A stretch of 64,000 bases of DNA from Siderastrea radians (taxonomy: Eukaryota > Cnidaria > Anthozoa > Scleractinia > Rhizangiidae): positions 6,627,537 to 6,691,536 of the forward strand of contig OZ024894.1 in NCBI GenBank assembly GCA_964017195.1. The letters are read 5' to 3'. The notes beneath the pieces are model-generated. The model had not been told where the DNA came from, did not search any database, and worked only from the letters and a program-made list of their open reading frames with translations. The stretch's first letter is position 1. Every line of letters begins with the position of its first letter. Of this stretch, positions 12,231-25,400 are shown piece after piece. Made by a program: the position numbers and the translations under genes.

Positions 12231-12499
12231 CTGCGGTTAAGGTAAAACAATATATCGGTTAGAAAAAGTGTTGCGGTACAGTTCGTATCACTGGTTGTAA
12301 ATTCATTTATTCACTGGGAAACGGAAGAGTAAATCGACAAAAATTTAATTAAGGGGTTGGCCACTAGCTTCACCGTAAACGCTTTTTTAATCACTTTACT
12401 GGCTCTAATTGGTATCACAATAAAACTAAACGCCATTATTTCTTTACAATAATATTTTATTTAATTAGGATTGAGGAAAAAACAGTACAACGGGCTCTT

Positions 12500-12935
12500 T
12501 AGCTTTCCGTTTAAATAGTCACACTTCAGTATTTCACTGACAGACTCAAAAAGTTTAACCAACCTTCCTTGTGCAGCGTAATAAACAAAACCACAAAAAA
12601 GAGATGCCCATCATCCACAAAACTCAAAATCGAGAACCGTCTATTATGTACAGCAGAACTGAACAATGTCTCAGACAAAGTACCACTGAGTACACGGTAG
12701 CTTTTTTTTAATGGTTACACTTCAGGATTCCATCCACAGACTCAAAAGTTTGAACCACCTTGTACAGCATAATAAACAGCACCACAGGAAAGTACTGCTC
12801 AATAGCTTTCATTTGAATGGTCACACTTAAGGGTTTTATCCACAGACTCAAAAGTTAGAATCACCTTCTACAGCATCATAAACAGCACCACAGGGAAGTA
12901 CTGGCGCTCAATGGGCTTCACTTGAATGGTCATAA
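12500..12935. repeat. Degenerate tandem repeat, about 110-bp unit
   Basis: Three and a part copies share ATCCACAGACTCAAAAGTT, CAGCATAATAAACAGCACCACAGG and GAATGGTCACACTT. Units start near 12500, 12700 and 12798, with a partial unit after 12907. No coding frame is maintained. Confidence 0.75.
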
Positions 12936-14849
12936 ACACGAGTCACTTTTCAACGGCTAGATTTCTCTTTTTATAACCCAAACCTTGTAACGCTTTATCG
13001 CAAACCATTAAAAAAATTGATCTGAGCCATTTTAAGGGAAAACTTGAGAATTTTCCTCAGTTTGCCATTAATGTAGCGAATTCTTTTACCCGAATGCGCG
13101 TTGAGATTTTGTACCGGTAATATATATATATAATATACCATGTTATTATCATCCATTGGCCTTGTTGCTAAGCAATGAAATGGACATGGGGTTTACCTTT
13201 TGGAAAGACCACAAAATAATCCAAATTCTCTTCATGTTGCATTGCCATACTAAAGGGATACCTGAGAGTTTTTTCCTTTTTTTTCTTTAGAAATGCGTCG
13301 AGTCCTATTGTGGTTTAAAGTAGCCAGGCGTAACAGATCATTTTGCTCACAACAACTGAATCGTCGGTTTACAAAAACGCACAAACAGGCGACATTACGA
13401 TAAAAATATGTGCGTATTTTGCAGTTCTGTTACTGGATGTTGTAGTTGTTAAATTTTCTACAGTACAGCAACAAGACTGAGCTGGATTATAAAATTAAAA
13501 ACACCGATGATGCATCATTTAGCTAGCGCAAAGTTATGATATTGAGCCGCTGAAATATGGTCACAAATTCATGAATGCTTGTTATTGGTTCGGCTCACCG
13601 CGAAGTCGATTCGCTGAGTTCTTTGAAATCGCTTCCTATACTTGCCTTTTTTTAAATCCCAAAGTTTGCCAACTTCGCTTTAAAATTAATCCTCCTCTAG
13701 TCGGTTGCCAGGAAGAGGCGTAATTATAACAGTTATAACTACAGCGAATAATAGATTTTACCCACGCATATCGTTCGCTCAGAAAAAACTATGTACTTAT
13801 CACGCTGGTCTTACAAAAGTTTTCCACTATATAGCGTATCGTAAAGGAAAGAAGATTAACAGTGCTATTCAATTTCAATGAATTTTGTTCCACTTGAAAA
13901 TTCTTAAGAATGGCAAATGAGCATAAAAAACATTTGATACTGCGATATAGCGATCACTCAGTTTCCTGGACTGACTCACCTGCAAACTGAAGTCTCAAAA
14001 CTGTTTGTTTTGTTAACATGGCGCGAGTCAAATTATCCTAGCAGTGCTCAGTGTAGTTTTCCACGATATCGTCGGCTTTAAATACAACAGTGCAAGGGCT
14101 TGTTTTCTGAGCGAACTTTGAAGTATTTATAAATGAAATTTATTCCTGTAACCAAGCAACTGAAATAACATGTTTTGTGGAAAAAAAATAATTATCACCT
14201 ACTTCATTCAAAGCCTTGTGCTTCTGTACTGGTTGCACAGTGAATAGAGTTGTTAATTTTCATAATACGACGGTTTCAATGCGATTGTGGTTTGCAAACA
14301 ATAAACAAGCTAGTTGTTGGAAGATTTTTAAGGTCGGCAGTTCATTTCTTATAAGCAGATATGTTTCAGTCAAATTTAAGTTTAAGTCATTTGCTTCAAG
14401 TTGTTGTTGAATGGTATTTCAGTTTTTTAAAAAATCTAAAAGAAGTAGCACTCGAAATTCCAACTTTTTAATTAAACTTTAAAGTATACGGTTCGCCGGT
14501 TTTGGCCTAGAACTTCTGCCTGTTGCAAAGTGTCAGTCTTCTAAGAGTTCTCACAATAAATTTCCGTAAAAAACGGTGCTCGCTAGAGGGCTTGAAAACT
14601 AGTAGAGTAGCATTAAATTCAGTAAACAATGAAACCCGGTTTTAATGCCACTTTTGTGGGTTACGTTGTTAGCAAATAATTCTTTAGCAACCTGGATATC
14701 CCTTGGGGCCAATCATTAAGTTGGTTTTACAAGACATGTTATTTACAAGTGAAACAAGATGTAATTATAAAGAAAATGAGTTGAAAGAGTGATCTAAAAG
14801 GTGGAACTTTTTTTGCTTAGTTCCTTAAAATATTTAGCGGAAAATCGAG
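12936..14849. other. Unassigned region
   Basis: AT-rich, with no supported exon. The part around 13140-13310 (a TTGTTGCTAAGCAATG motif) looks like dispersed repeat but its ends were not found. Confidence 0.3.
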
Positions 14850-15545
14850 CCAGCCGCTCTTTCCCAGGAAACTTACAGCTTTACAACCTCAACAGATATA
14901 CAAACGAATTCTCAAGGCGTATGGCCGCCTTGTTCAATGAAGTTGAATTATTTCGATTTAACTTTTCGATTGTTTTCAGATGTGAACAAGAATGTTGAAT
15001 TATTTCGATTCAACTTTTCGTTTGTTTTTAGGCGTGAACAAGAATGTTGAATTTGTTTGGCCACCTCGTTCAACATCGTACAACCACAGGCTTACCATCC
15101 TCTGTTTGTGCTGTGTGCTGAAATTTCTGTAGGCCTTTTAAAACTGACGAGAATAAAATAGAAACTAATAAACTTCTACGATGTTGTTTAACTTTGTGTT
15201 TATTTTGAGCGGCGATCTGACTGTAATTTTGAAAACTTTGCTTTTGCGAGTCTCAAACTGCGAATTGAAAATAAACACAGAAAGATAGCAAAACAACATA
15301 GCAGCAATTTTGTGAGTTTTTATTTTATTTTCGTTAGTCTTAAAAGGCATAAACTTCAGCTTTAGTTTTGCTAGTTTGATAAACCGATACCGGCCATTAT
15401 AAATGCACAGCATCCCACACAAACAGAGGATGGTAAGCCTGTGGTACAACAAAATTGTTTTCGACAGTAGTGTTGAATCCGTTCGGACCCGGGCTGGACT
15501 CTAGCGTGCGCTTCTTGAACACACCTTCTCGAAGACGTTTCCGAA
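14850..15545. mobile_element. Dispersed element with internal inverted repeats
   Basis: ACCACAGGCTTACCATCCTC near 15082 recurs inverted near 15420-15440 (GAGGATGGTAAGCCTGTGGT). Inside are AATAAACACAGAAA/ TTTTATTTT tracts. Parts recur at 45357-45880 (same orientation) and the right arm recurs inverted at 47090-47235, so this is a multi-copy element. No protein is visible. Confidence 0.65.
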
Positions 15546-15619
15546 GCCTGACTACTCTAACTATAATCAAATGTGCTTGAATAGTTTTGAACCACACTAT
15601 CGAGCCAACCATGGATAGA

Positions 15620-15663
15620 AAATAATAATAATAATGATAATAATAATAATAATAATAATAATG

Positions 15664-15712
<49 letters not shown>
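15620..15712. repeat. (AAT)n microsatellite
   Basis: About 90 bp of ATA/AAT triplets with two ATG interruptions. It directly abuts the 5' end of the broken LINE at 15718. Confidence 0.95.
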
Positions 15713-15713
<1 letters not shown>

Positions 15714-15717
15714 CATC

Positions 15718-16585
15718 ATGTGCAGAATGTGCGGAAAGGCACCAGAAAGCCCGGCTTGCTTACTTGCTGGCGGGCTGTTCATCGTTGGCGCAGACTAAGT
15801 ATATGGACAAGCATAATGCTGCACTAAAAGTGCTGTTCTTTGAAATGCTGAGAGACCTCAAGCTTGACGACTCTGTTCCTCCTTGGTACTCACGGATGGA
15901 GCCCAAACCGATGTACGAATCAACAGACGCTCAAGCATTCTGGGATGTGCCTGTTTACGCAGAACACACTTTCGTCCGAGCCAACAGGGTGGATGCGCGA
16001 TTTGTAGACCACAAGGTGAAGAGGGTACTGGCTGTGGAAATGAGCTGTCCTTGGTTGGACAATCGTGCGAGGAGGGACACTGAGAAGAGAGAGAAGTACG
16101 AACCATTGCGGTGGGAGCTTACCAGACAATAACCAGGCTACAAGATCGTACAGCTCAACGTCATCATGGACGTACTGGGGGGATGGTCCAAGGAGCTGGA
16201 TGTCGAGATGAATAAGATCTTTGGTGCGCGAGTGATGTACTGAAGAGGATGCAGAAGGCTGTGTTGTCCAGCTCCCTGCACATTGCGCAAACATTGAAAG
16301 TTATTACAAAGTGACAGCCCGGGCCCTGATGTTATATTAGAGACAGAGAATAGTATTAGTTTTACGCTTGCTTTAGTATCTCATTTTATTATGTAAATTT
16401 TAGGCTTGCATTAGTTTTAGGATTCTTTTTATAGGATTTCTTAAGTTTGTACTAGTTAAGGTTTAGGATATTATCAACTTTTTCACTGTTTAATTCCTGT
16501 AGAGCAACATAGGTCACGCATTGCGTCCTATGTGGCTAACTTTCTATGCATTTATACGTTGTACACTGCAGATAATAATAATTTA
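15718..16585 (+). pseudogene. Broken LINE with restriction-like endonuclease C-terminus (R2/NeSL-like)
   Basis: Two linked frames give CRMCGKAPES..LAGC, then PPWYS, WDVPVYAEH, VRANRVDAR, VDHK and VEMSCPW, then PLRWELT. After an in-frame TAA at 16130 come PGYKI and MDVLGGWSKELD, ending at 16243. This is the C-terminal zinc knuckle plus PD-(D/E)xK-type endonuclease of RLE-class LINEs (R2/NeSL group). The histidine of the knuckle is lost where the frame shifts, near 15755-15765. Together with the stop, this marks a dead copy. The reverse transcriptase is missing (5' truncation). A 3' UTR-like AT-rich stretch ends in a short ATA tail near 16573-16583. Elements of this class usually insert at specific sites; here the 5' side is an AAT microsatellite. 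Confidence 0.8.
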
Positions 16586-16839
16586 GTATTTAAGAGACTT
16601 CGAACATTTTAGCGCCATTAGTGCTTTATACACTTTTTTTATGAGAACGTCTAATTTTGCGGCCCAGGCTGAGCCGAAACTGAATGTTCTTATTTTTTTC
16701 ATGGTTTGACCCTGAAACGTTCTTAGAAAACTGACATAAACGTTACCAGGAAACCTTAAAAAGACCATTTTGCGTTGTAGCATACCAAATCCCTTTGACA
16801 TACATACCGTTGTTGTTTTGTTTTTCTGACAGTGAAAAT
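16586..16839. other. Unassigned short interval
   Basis: No gene supported. It lies between the RLE LINE and the receptor remnant, where the receptor coding sequence should continue but does not. Confidence 0.4.
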
Positions 16840-17735
16840 GCCGTTCAAGCCCTCTCTAACATTGGTGAAGTTCGACACATTCATGAAGTCGGTGTCAATG
16901 TTTCAATGTGGAGTCTTGACAAATCTTGAAAAATCAACGCTTGGAAAAAAACTGAAAGACGGACAGCATCACAGCAGAACAGCTTAATATGGCTTTTACG
17001 TAAATACTCACTCTCAAGATTTCACCCAGAGACGCAAACGTTGTACCACACACGATTTGGAAGCTTCAAAGAGTCATGTTAACTCGGACCAACGCCAGGT
17101 TCCAGTGAAGAATCGCGTTTAATGACCTTTCCTATTTCAACATCCTTGCCTAAGGCAAATAAAGCTGACATGATAATATTCAACAATGATGCAACTCCCG
17201 TCATTTAACCCGGAGTATGTCAAAGATAATTTTGGAATTCGCTATTAAAAGTGCGTACTTGTCTTGCACTGATCCACTAAATAACACCACAAATATTGTG
17301 TTAAGCGGATGTTTTGTTCAGAAAGGAAATTAAAACAGATCATTTTAATGAAGGACAACTGTGCAGTTTTGAAACCTGACGAATCGCGCAGAAGGTATTT
17401 ATCGAGGAATTAAAAAGAGAAAATAAGTTTGCCTTCGGAGTACTTTGTGGACAAACATAATACACACAAGTTGATGGTCAAATCAACACATGTCAGCGAA
17501 TTCAGAGATGGAAGATAATCAGCTGCCAGAGACAATCCTGTCTTAGTCAATACAAGTGCACTTTGGTGCTTTGAGCGATAATCCTATTAAATCTCTGCCA
17601 ATAGTTTGCGTGAAAGAACTGACATCAAATCACGAATAGGTACGTATGACCAACATAAATCGCTCTTCAAGGGGAATTTCTCCTTAGTTCATTTAATAAA
17701 AATGAATTAAAAATGAGGTGTTTTGAAGTGGAGCC
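16840..17735 (-). pseudogene. Receptor copy 1: 5' end and upstream block only
   Basis: The minus-strand start at 16884 opens MNVSNFTNVREGLNG, almost identical to the start of the intact receptor at 51243. Homology stops after about 15 codons near 16840, so no membrane segment remains. The 850 bp upstream (16885-17735) closely matches 39801-40690 and 51244-52120, including ATAACACC..ATATTGTGTTAAGCGG and GAATTTCTCCTTAGTT. The match ends at 17735, where the nested insertion begins. This is a truncated member of the segmental duplication. Confidence 0.85.
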
Positions 17736-18060
17736 ACGGACCGTTGATTTCACTCTGCAGTTTTAATACTAATCACGTGACCACAAGTTTGTTGACCGCA
17801 AGTTGACCACAAAATCTGTAACGTTGAACATGGGACGAATGAATTTCAGCTCGCAATCATCACATATCCTAAAATAACGCCAGACCTACTCTGGGACCTT
17901 AAGTCGCCACAACTTTGGGTGACTTAAGGTGACTTTGGGCGATTTTAGGCGGCTTAAGTAAAATTCGCCAAAACATTATGACGATTTTAAGCGACTTAAG
18001 GCGATTTTAGGCGACTTAAGGCAATTTTAGGCAACTTAGGGCAATTTTAGCAAGTTGAGG

Positions 18061-19344
18061 ATGAATTCTAATTGGCCCTGGCCCCACCAGCAACCTCAAG
18101 GACCAGGAGTTGTCCTCTGTAAGACCTCTGCCCCCACGCCCTCTTTTGATCAATGCAACAAATTAAACTTGAATGTGCACAGGTAGTGAAGCCCCAGCCA
18201 TCACACATTCACCTTAACATCAGAACAAGGTCTCATGTCCAGATCTTATTATTTACACTCAACTTACTAATGTAACACTAAACAGACTTGAAGTGAATCA
18301 GTCAATTTCAAGGTGTGACAATTACTGCAAATTCAACAGAGCACACTTTATGCCCACAAAGGAAATGATCACAACTGAAATTGCCTGATACATAATTCAT
18401 CTAGTTGACACTAGAGAACTTTTTTTTTTATATTGACCATTAAACTAAAAATACTGCAATAATATAACAATAACGGTCATCATATCAGACATGATTACAT
18501 TTTCAAATATATACACATCAACAGATGAGATGACATGTATAAAAGCAATGCTATGTTGCCTACACTGAAAACATAAAACTTAGTTTTTGGTAACCTTCCA
18601 GGACACTCCAGGATACTCCAAAACAACTTGGGTCTTTTCAGAAACTATAAATTGTAATCAATTGGCTGCTTTCCTGTCACATACAAAGTACTCCACGAAC
18701 ACTTTTGGAAACAGAGGATAAATTTCTCTGCAATGTGACTTGCCTCTGAATTTCTCCGTCTCCACCTTTTCATACTGCTGCAAACTTGAACATCATCTTG
18801 AAAACAATCACCAGTTCAACAAAAGTAAGAGTTCTGGACGATTCCACCGACCAGCGTTTTGCATGTCACTCAAGCAAATGATCTTCTCTTCAGCTGGCAA
18901 TATAGGCTAGCCCTATCCCAAATTCTTCATCACCAACCATATCTCTAAACGCAGAAGAAAAAGACTCATGGCATCCGCCATCTTTATTTCCTCTCTACCC
19001 AAGATTCCTTTTGACCCAGCATGCTCGTTCCCAGCTCCACGCTTCCTTTAAAACATGTGCATTTGTTTTCCGCGGTCCGAGATCGAACTTAATTTCCAGC
19101 GCTAGCCTCGTTGGAAATGACATTACGATCTTCTCAGTGGTCCATTACAGGAAAAAAATTATAACCAAGAATTGTAATGACAGCCGGCAAGGAAATTTGC
19201 GGTTTTGACTTGTGTTTGTGCACGAGAACTGATCTGATAAGAAGAGCGCCTGGCAGATTTTCGTCTGATCGTGAGAAGCTTGAAATTCGTCCCACCTAAC
19301 TTCAGGTGTATTTTGAAGTGGATTTTTCTTTGTATTGTCATTAT
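18061..19344. other. Unassigned part of inner element
   Basis: No open frame with recognisable motifs. It could be the original body of the inner element or an unrecognised insertion. The LINE begins near 19345. Confidence 0.35.
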
Positions 19345-20280
19345 GCTGGGGGAACTATTTGTTCATGAGGCCTATGATCATTTTTACAATAAACTTTTCA
19401 AGTTGTTTGACAAAAATATACCATTAGTGACAACCAGGAAAAACAAATTACATAAAAATGGTCAAAGCGTACCATGGATAACAAAGGGAATTCTAAAATC
19501 AAGGAAAACTAAAAATATGTTACATAAGAAATTTATGAAAACTCCAAATGAAAGAAATGAATCAATTTATAAAACTTACCGAAATAAATTCAATAAAATT
19601 AAAAAAATAGCTAAAAAACATTATTACAACAAGGAATTTAACGAGCACAAGGGTAACTTGAGATATTCATGGAAACTAATAAATGAAGTCATAAACAAAA
19701 GCAATCTAAAACCTGAACTACCAGACTGCTTTAAAAGAAATGAATCATTAATAACTGATCCTACTGAAATCAGCAATAATTTTAATGAATACTTTGTTAA
19801 TGTTGGGCCAAATCTTGCTGCTAAAATACCAATCAGGGATGTACATTTCTCAACTTTTCTAGGCGAGAGATCTAGTAATTCAATTTTCTTGGAAGCAGTA
19901 ACTGAGAAAGAAGTAGAATTTGAAATAAGTCAATTGAATGGAAAAAATCTTCTGGTTATGATGAAATACCGCCAAAATTAGTTAAGAATATCTCAAAACA
20001 TATAGTTAAACCATTAACATATATTTACAATCAGTCTTTTCTCACTGGAGTTATACCCAATGACCTGAAAATTGCTCTTGTTACTCCAGTTTTTAAGGCT
20101 AACGATAAGGAGGAATTTAATAATTATAGACCAATTTCTGTTCTTTCCTGTTTCAGTAAGATATTAGAAAAGATCATGTATAAAAGAGTTATTAAATACC
20201 TTGATAAAAACAATGTATTATTTCAAAGTCAGTATGGTTTTCGCAAGAAGCATTCAACCAATTTAGCAACTATTGAGTTA
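19345..20280 (+). pseudogene. LINE ORF2, left half (linker and RT start)
   Basis: The frame begins near 19345, so this LINE is 5'-truncated and lacks its endonuclease. It encodes the endonuclease-RT linker (VPWITKGIL, YRNKFNKIKK, YSWKLINEVI, FNEYFVNVG), then, after a one-base deletion near 19945, the RT fingers: SGYDEIPPKLVK, LVTPVFK, NNYRPISVL, YGFRKKHSTN. The frame stops at 20280, where a TTAA-flanked transposon is inserted. It resumes in register at 27263 with MTKILQAIENGEYTVGVFLD. The two halves form one ORF2 of about 700 codons. Codon use is strongly A-rich. Confidence 0.9.
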
Positions 20281-22444
20281 AGGAGGCTCGAAACAGTTTT
20301 GTTGGGCGCGCGCAGACTGGGTTCCAATTTTTCCGTGAGACTCAAAAATTAAAACAAACAAACAAAAATGGCGTCGCGCTCTCGTCTGGATTTAATATTT
20401 TGCGCCGGTCTTTTAAAAGCTGCGTGTAGGCAAGGTTAAAAACGACTGGAACTTGGGAGACAATTCACTTGAATCATGTCCTCTTCAATGTTATCAACGC
20501 GATCGTCAACTCAGCCGCATATGAAGCGCAGTAATCTTATATTCAGAGGCTGTGCAACTGAACTGTGCTAGAGAGGACGGTGACTTCAAAACTCTCTCAC
20601 CTCCAGTGAAATCGTACAAAGGCCCTAGAATAGTCGCCATTTTACCATTAGTTTCTTTCACTGGCCGTTTTGACCACGGAAGCCTTTTCTACGTCCAGGT
20701 CGTAGGAAAAAAGTCTGGTACCGTTTCCGTGCCAGGGCAAATTTTTCGCGAACTCCGATTCGTATTTCTGAGAAAACATTCCCATTTAGAAAAAAGACAA
20801 AAAACAAAAAAACAAAATAACAGGTACACACACACGTTTACGGTGTTGCTAGCAAAAACAACGTAGACTACAGCAAAAGGTTTTTATTGTCTTCACATCA
20901 TGAAATAACAGGGCAAGAATTTAAAACTAAAAGAAAAAATTAGTGTAACAAAATTAAACTTGCAGTGAGCGAAAAAAATACCTTGTGAAACAGACAGATT
21001 TTGACTCAATAAAGAGACTTATTCATGTCGAAATGTTGACAAACCAGCCGCTACAAAAAAAATATGACAAACAATCAGGTGAAAGATTCGCTTTCTATTT
21101 GCTGAAGTGGTAGTTTCAATCTCAGTTTCCCCGTAAGTCTGATTACTTGCGAAACAAAATTAAAAAGCGTACAAGAGAATTTCAAAACAATTCATCGCGC
21201 GCTATATTTTTATCAGCAGTCGGCTCGCTAAAAACAAGTTAGTTTTTTCAAATTAGTTTTCTGGGAAATACTCCACATTTCTGGATAAAAGAAGTGCTCT
21301 CTTATTTGCTTAATTAAGTGATAGTGCGATAGTTTGGTGGTAATACGTTTTTTTTCCGTAATGCAATAAGAAAAACCGACCTGTAGAATAATTCAAAACA
21401 TTACCGCGCGCTATCTTTGTAAATTCGTTTGGTACGAAATACTCCAAATGTTCGGATAAAAGAAATGGTTTCTATCTTGCCGAACTGGTAATATTGATAA
21501 ATTGACTGTTATTGGTTTTTCCTGGGGCGAAAACAATTCTTCAAACTTTCAAATCGGTTCTTTTTCAATTGAGTTTTGATCAATCAATCGAACAAGTTTC
21601 ATCAACAGAGAATTCTTGACAACATTGACACTTATCAAAGATCATCAAAGGTAGTTTTGTCCTCGTTTCAATACATACCTCTACATAAGGGACCTCTTCA
21701 ATGTATTGTTTTTATAGTCGGAAATGTTGTCTTTTTGTTAATTCTGTCCTTGTGCTCCTTTAAGACATATAATCTCGAAGTGGTGTCCATGTACGCGTTG
21801 CTCAATCCTGAACTCCGTTTGAAGGACAACCTTGCCTGATTGCAGTATTTTCGAAACTCCGTTGTTTTTAAGATTTTCAAGCACATTCCACTTTGGTAGA
21901 AGTACTTGCTCTCCATTGCATAAGTTTCCAATCCTCGTTTAAGTTAAGAATCGTTGACATGTAAATAATTGTACAGTGGTATAAACAGTAAGCTAAAGTC
22001 CACCACCGCTTTCGAAAACATGATATTTGTGAACGAACGCTGCGAACGTTTGCAGACATTTAGAGATAAGTTCAGTTTTCACGGAGTTCAAATAGGCTCT
22101 TCAGGCAGACGATAAATCAAAACAAGTACAGAAAGCAGCCTGTCTTAGGAGGATTAAGACAATCTTTGTTCCCAAGGTGTAAAGGAAGCATTAGTCGCCA
22201 TTCTGAGCGAAGTGCCGATGAATTCACTTGAGATAGAATCAATCTGCACGAGGAGGAAAACATTCCGCTATATTTGGTGCCAATGATCCAATGATTTGAA
22301 AACAAACGATGTAATGTTCTTCGACAAGCACCGATCCACCCAAAACGTCACCTTTTCAAACGTAAAGAAAGTCATCAGGGCGAAAGAAACGCCCAACGAA
22401 ATAAGCCTGGAAGAAACAGACTTGAAACCGCGTGCCGAGAGTAA

Positions 22445-25400
22445 AGGCCCGTTTACACAGGCGATTTTTGTCGCGCAACTCAATGCAATTTTTGTCGCGC
22501 CAAAGTTGCAACTTCAATATCGCACGTGTAAACCAGCTGCGATTTCAGCGCGATTTTATCACCGCGATATCGCAGGAGTTTCGAACCTGTTCGAAACCTG
22601 ATGCAATTGTGCTGCGATTTTTGATCAAAATGCGACAATCGTGAATCAGAAGAGACCCCTCGGGAGGTTTTGTCGCTCGCAATTTGTACAGCCATGAGCG
22701 TAAAGAAGGACAAAAAACGTACTAAAAACATCAAAAAGCAACTTCCTCCTCGTCATCCGTGCTTTTTAATCTTATTTACATTTGCCGAGGTCTTTGCCGA
22801 GTTGTAAACCAACTAAAGAATTATCTAATGGCAGTACCGTTAGATTTTGTAAAACCTCTAAATCATACGAATTCAAATAACTAAATATTTTCTTTCTTTT
22901 TGGAGATGAAAATTGGAGTCACTCCAGTTCAGTTCGAGGTCTTTGCTGAGTTGTAAAACGAAACAAAACAAAACGAGATTGAAGCAAAACGAAACAAAAT
23001 GAAAAAAAAATCAAACCAAAACAAAACGTGTGCGCCTGCGCTGTAGCGAAACTGCTGCTCAAAGTTTCACTGGCGAAAAATGTCTGATTGGTCGACGCGT
23101 GACCACGTGATCGAGCTCTTACATTCAAGATGGCCACCAAAGTTGTTGAGGTCTTTCTTTCTTTCGGCAAGTGTTGACAGTTAGCTCGAGAAGAAACACA
23201 GAAGTAGAAGGAACGATAACAGCGTAAGGGTTATAAGTCTCAGACGAGGTTGGTTGCGGATGGACAGGACGATTTGTTTTCGTGTTTACCACCTGTAACT
23301 TACGTTTTGAGAATCGTTTCGGCACTTGGCAACATCATTTGATCATCGCTCGTTTGATAGATTTTAGCACATGAGACATGGTTGTAATTGCAAGAAACTG
23401 GAACATTTTACTGTCCCTAATAAGAGATTTCTTAGAAAGCCTGCAGCAGTCGGGGAAACAGGTCTAGGAAAATGCAAAGCCATTTTCAATCGGTGTGGAC
23501 GTAAGTTAAAAAATAGCATGTTGTTAGGAAGTGTTTTTTGTATTGCAGAATAATATCGTGCCTGACGTTGACCGTTACAAAATATTTTAAGTGTTGTACC
23601 AGTTTTCAAATTATAGAGTATCCTCTTTAATAAAATAAGTGCATTACTTTGGTGTGGAGTTAGTACCTGCACTGTGTACCGCTAGAAAAATAATAAGCTT
23701 ATAAATGCATAAAGAAAATTACACAAAGAAGTAATTAAATAGATTCTCACACTCCAACAAAAGTTGTTTGTTCTCATTGTGATCTTCTTCTACTCAAGGG
23801 CAACCCTTTTCGGGATGGTCAAAAAACTTATATGCCTAAAGAAACTACACCATTCAACTTCGATTCTTATTGGTTGTTAGAAGGCTCATGCAATGGTTAA
23901 GACTGTTTAACAGAAAGGTCTCGCTTGCAGAGTGTGGTATAAATTCTGAACTGTATTACCAGCCAAATAATTCAGCTGTAGAGTAAGCTGGTCTATTATT
24001 TCACCTAGTGAGTTTCAAACTGAACAATCACCGAAACAGCTGACATTACATATATTTCAATAAACAATCTTGGGTGCATTGAAAAACATTTAATTGAGCA
24101 AAATCCTAAAAGAAGTAAATGAGTTCCAATCATGATTTGATTCCATTAGGGAAGTGGTCATAACAAGTGTACTCGATGAGGACCCACCTCATGTAGGGGT
24201 AGGGGGGCTATGCAAGATACCACCTGTCTGATTAGCCAAATGGTCAAAATTTATTGGCCTCAAAATTTGAGTTGAGACTTTCATATTAGGTGTGCTTGAA
24301 GCTTGCATTGCTGGAGAAATGGCACAGGGAGGATTGAATCTTTTCCTTAGTTTCTACTCCTGATAATGTGGGGGCTATACAAACAAGACACCATCTTTTA
24401 AGGTGGGGGAAAGGGGGTACACGAAGAGACCACCTGTCTTTTTGCTGCATGGTGGGTCCTGTCTGAGCACAATAGTTTTGACCATTTATATTGTCTTCAC
24501 TATAGAACTAAAGTTTGCAAACTTTTTATTAAATTCACTTGTTGGTATGTAGGTGAACAGCCCAACAACAGCTTGCCAGCATCAAGACCCCATTATAATT
24601 AATTTATATCTGAATTACAGTGGTCTTGACAATCTTGCACTAAAGGAGTAACCCCCTCCCCCAATAACAGCAACAACAACAACAAAAAGGTGAGAAGATA
24701 CAAGATATGAAGTGCTGCTGCAAAGAGCATGTTTATTTGCATTCTCTCCACAATATAATGTCCTTTTACATATGTACATTCATCACCATCACATGAATAA
24801 TGTCCTGTTGCCAATGTGTGTTTCCATTTTTTTTGCTCAGTCTTCCATGAAAACTTTTTCATCTTGGTCTGAAAAAAAAAACAAGCATATGTTACAAATG
24901 TTGACATTAAATCAGTTTTTAAACTAATCAACAAGCACCTCTTGGATCCAACCTTTGTACAAATGACAACACTTGAAAACAAAGGCAAGTAAGCATTTTA
25001 TTATAATTCTGATTATCAAAGGAGGGTGTAAGCTGGTAAGATCTGAAACACGTTACATCTTGAAAGCATTTAGTACCACTATCATTTTGGACAAGCATTA
25101 TGTTAAAACTAAAAAAACAGTTGATGATCCTGGGCTAAAAAGTGCACATTTAACAGAAACTACCCTGCACCCAGCATTTCTGGGGCAAAGACAACACCTA
25201 AGGGTAAAGCAGGGGTTATGAAAATTATTTTTACAAAAATTTAAATCAAGTTTGATTCCCAATGTACCTGTGTCAATGACAAGCATCATTTTACTAGTAT
25301 AAGTGACTCTGGTGACTGCCAATTTTGGGCCAATAATATTGTAATTTTGTCCATGACTATAATAACTGTACGAACAGTATATTTTTATGTACTAAAAACA

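Noticed and set aside
13190..13275. First exon of the CUB gene (MAMQHEENLDYF..)
   Set aside because: It ends at a phase-1 donor that would join the 12230 exon, but has no signal-peptide character and lies in probable dispersed repeat.
20552..20866. Transposase of the TTAA element
   Set aside because: The 104-codon frame has no DDE, THAP or other transposase motif.
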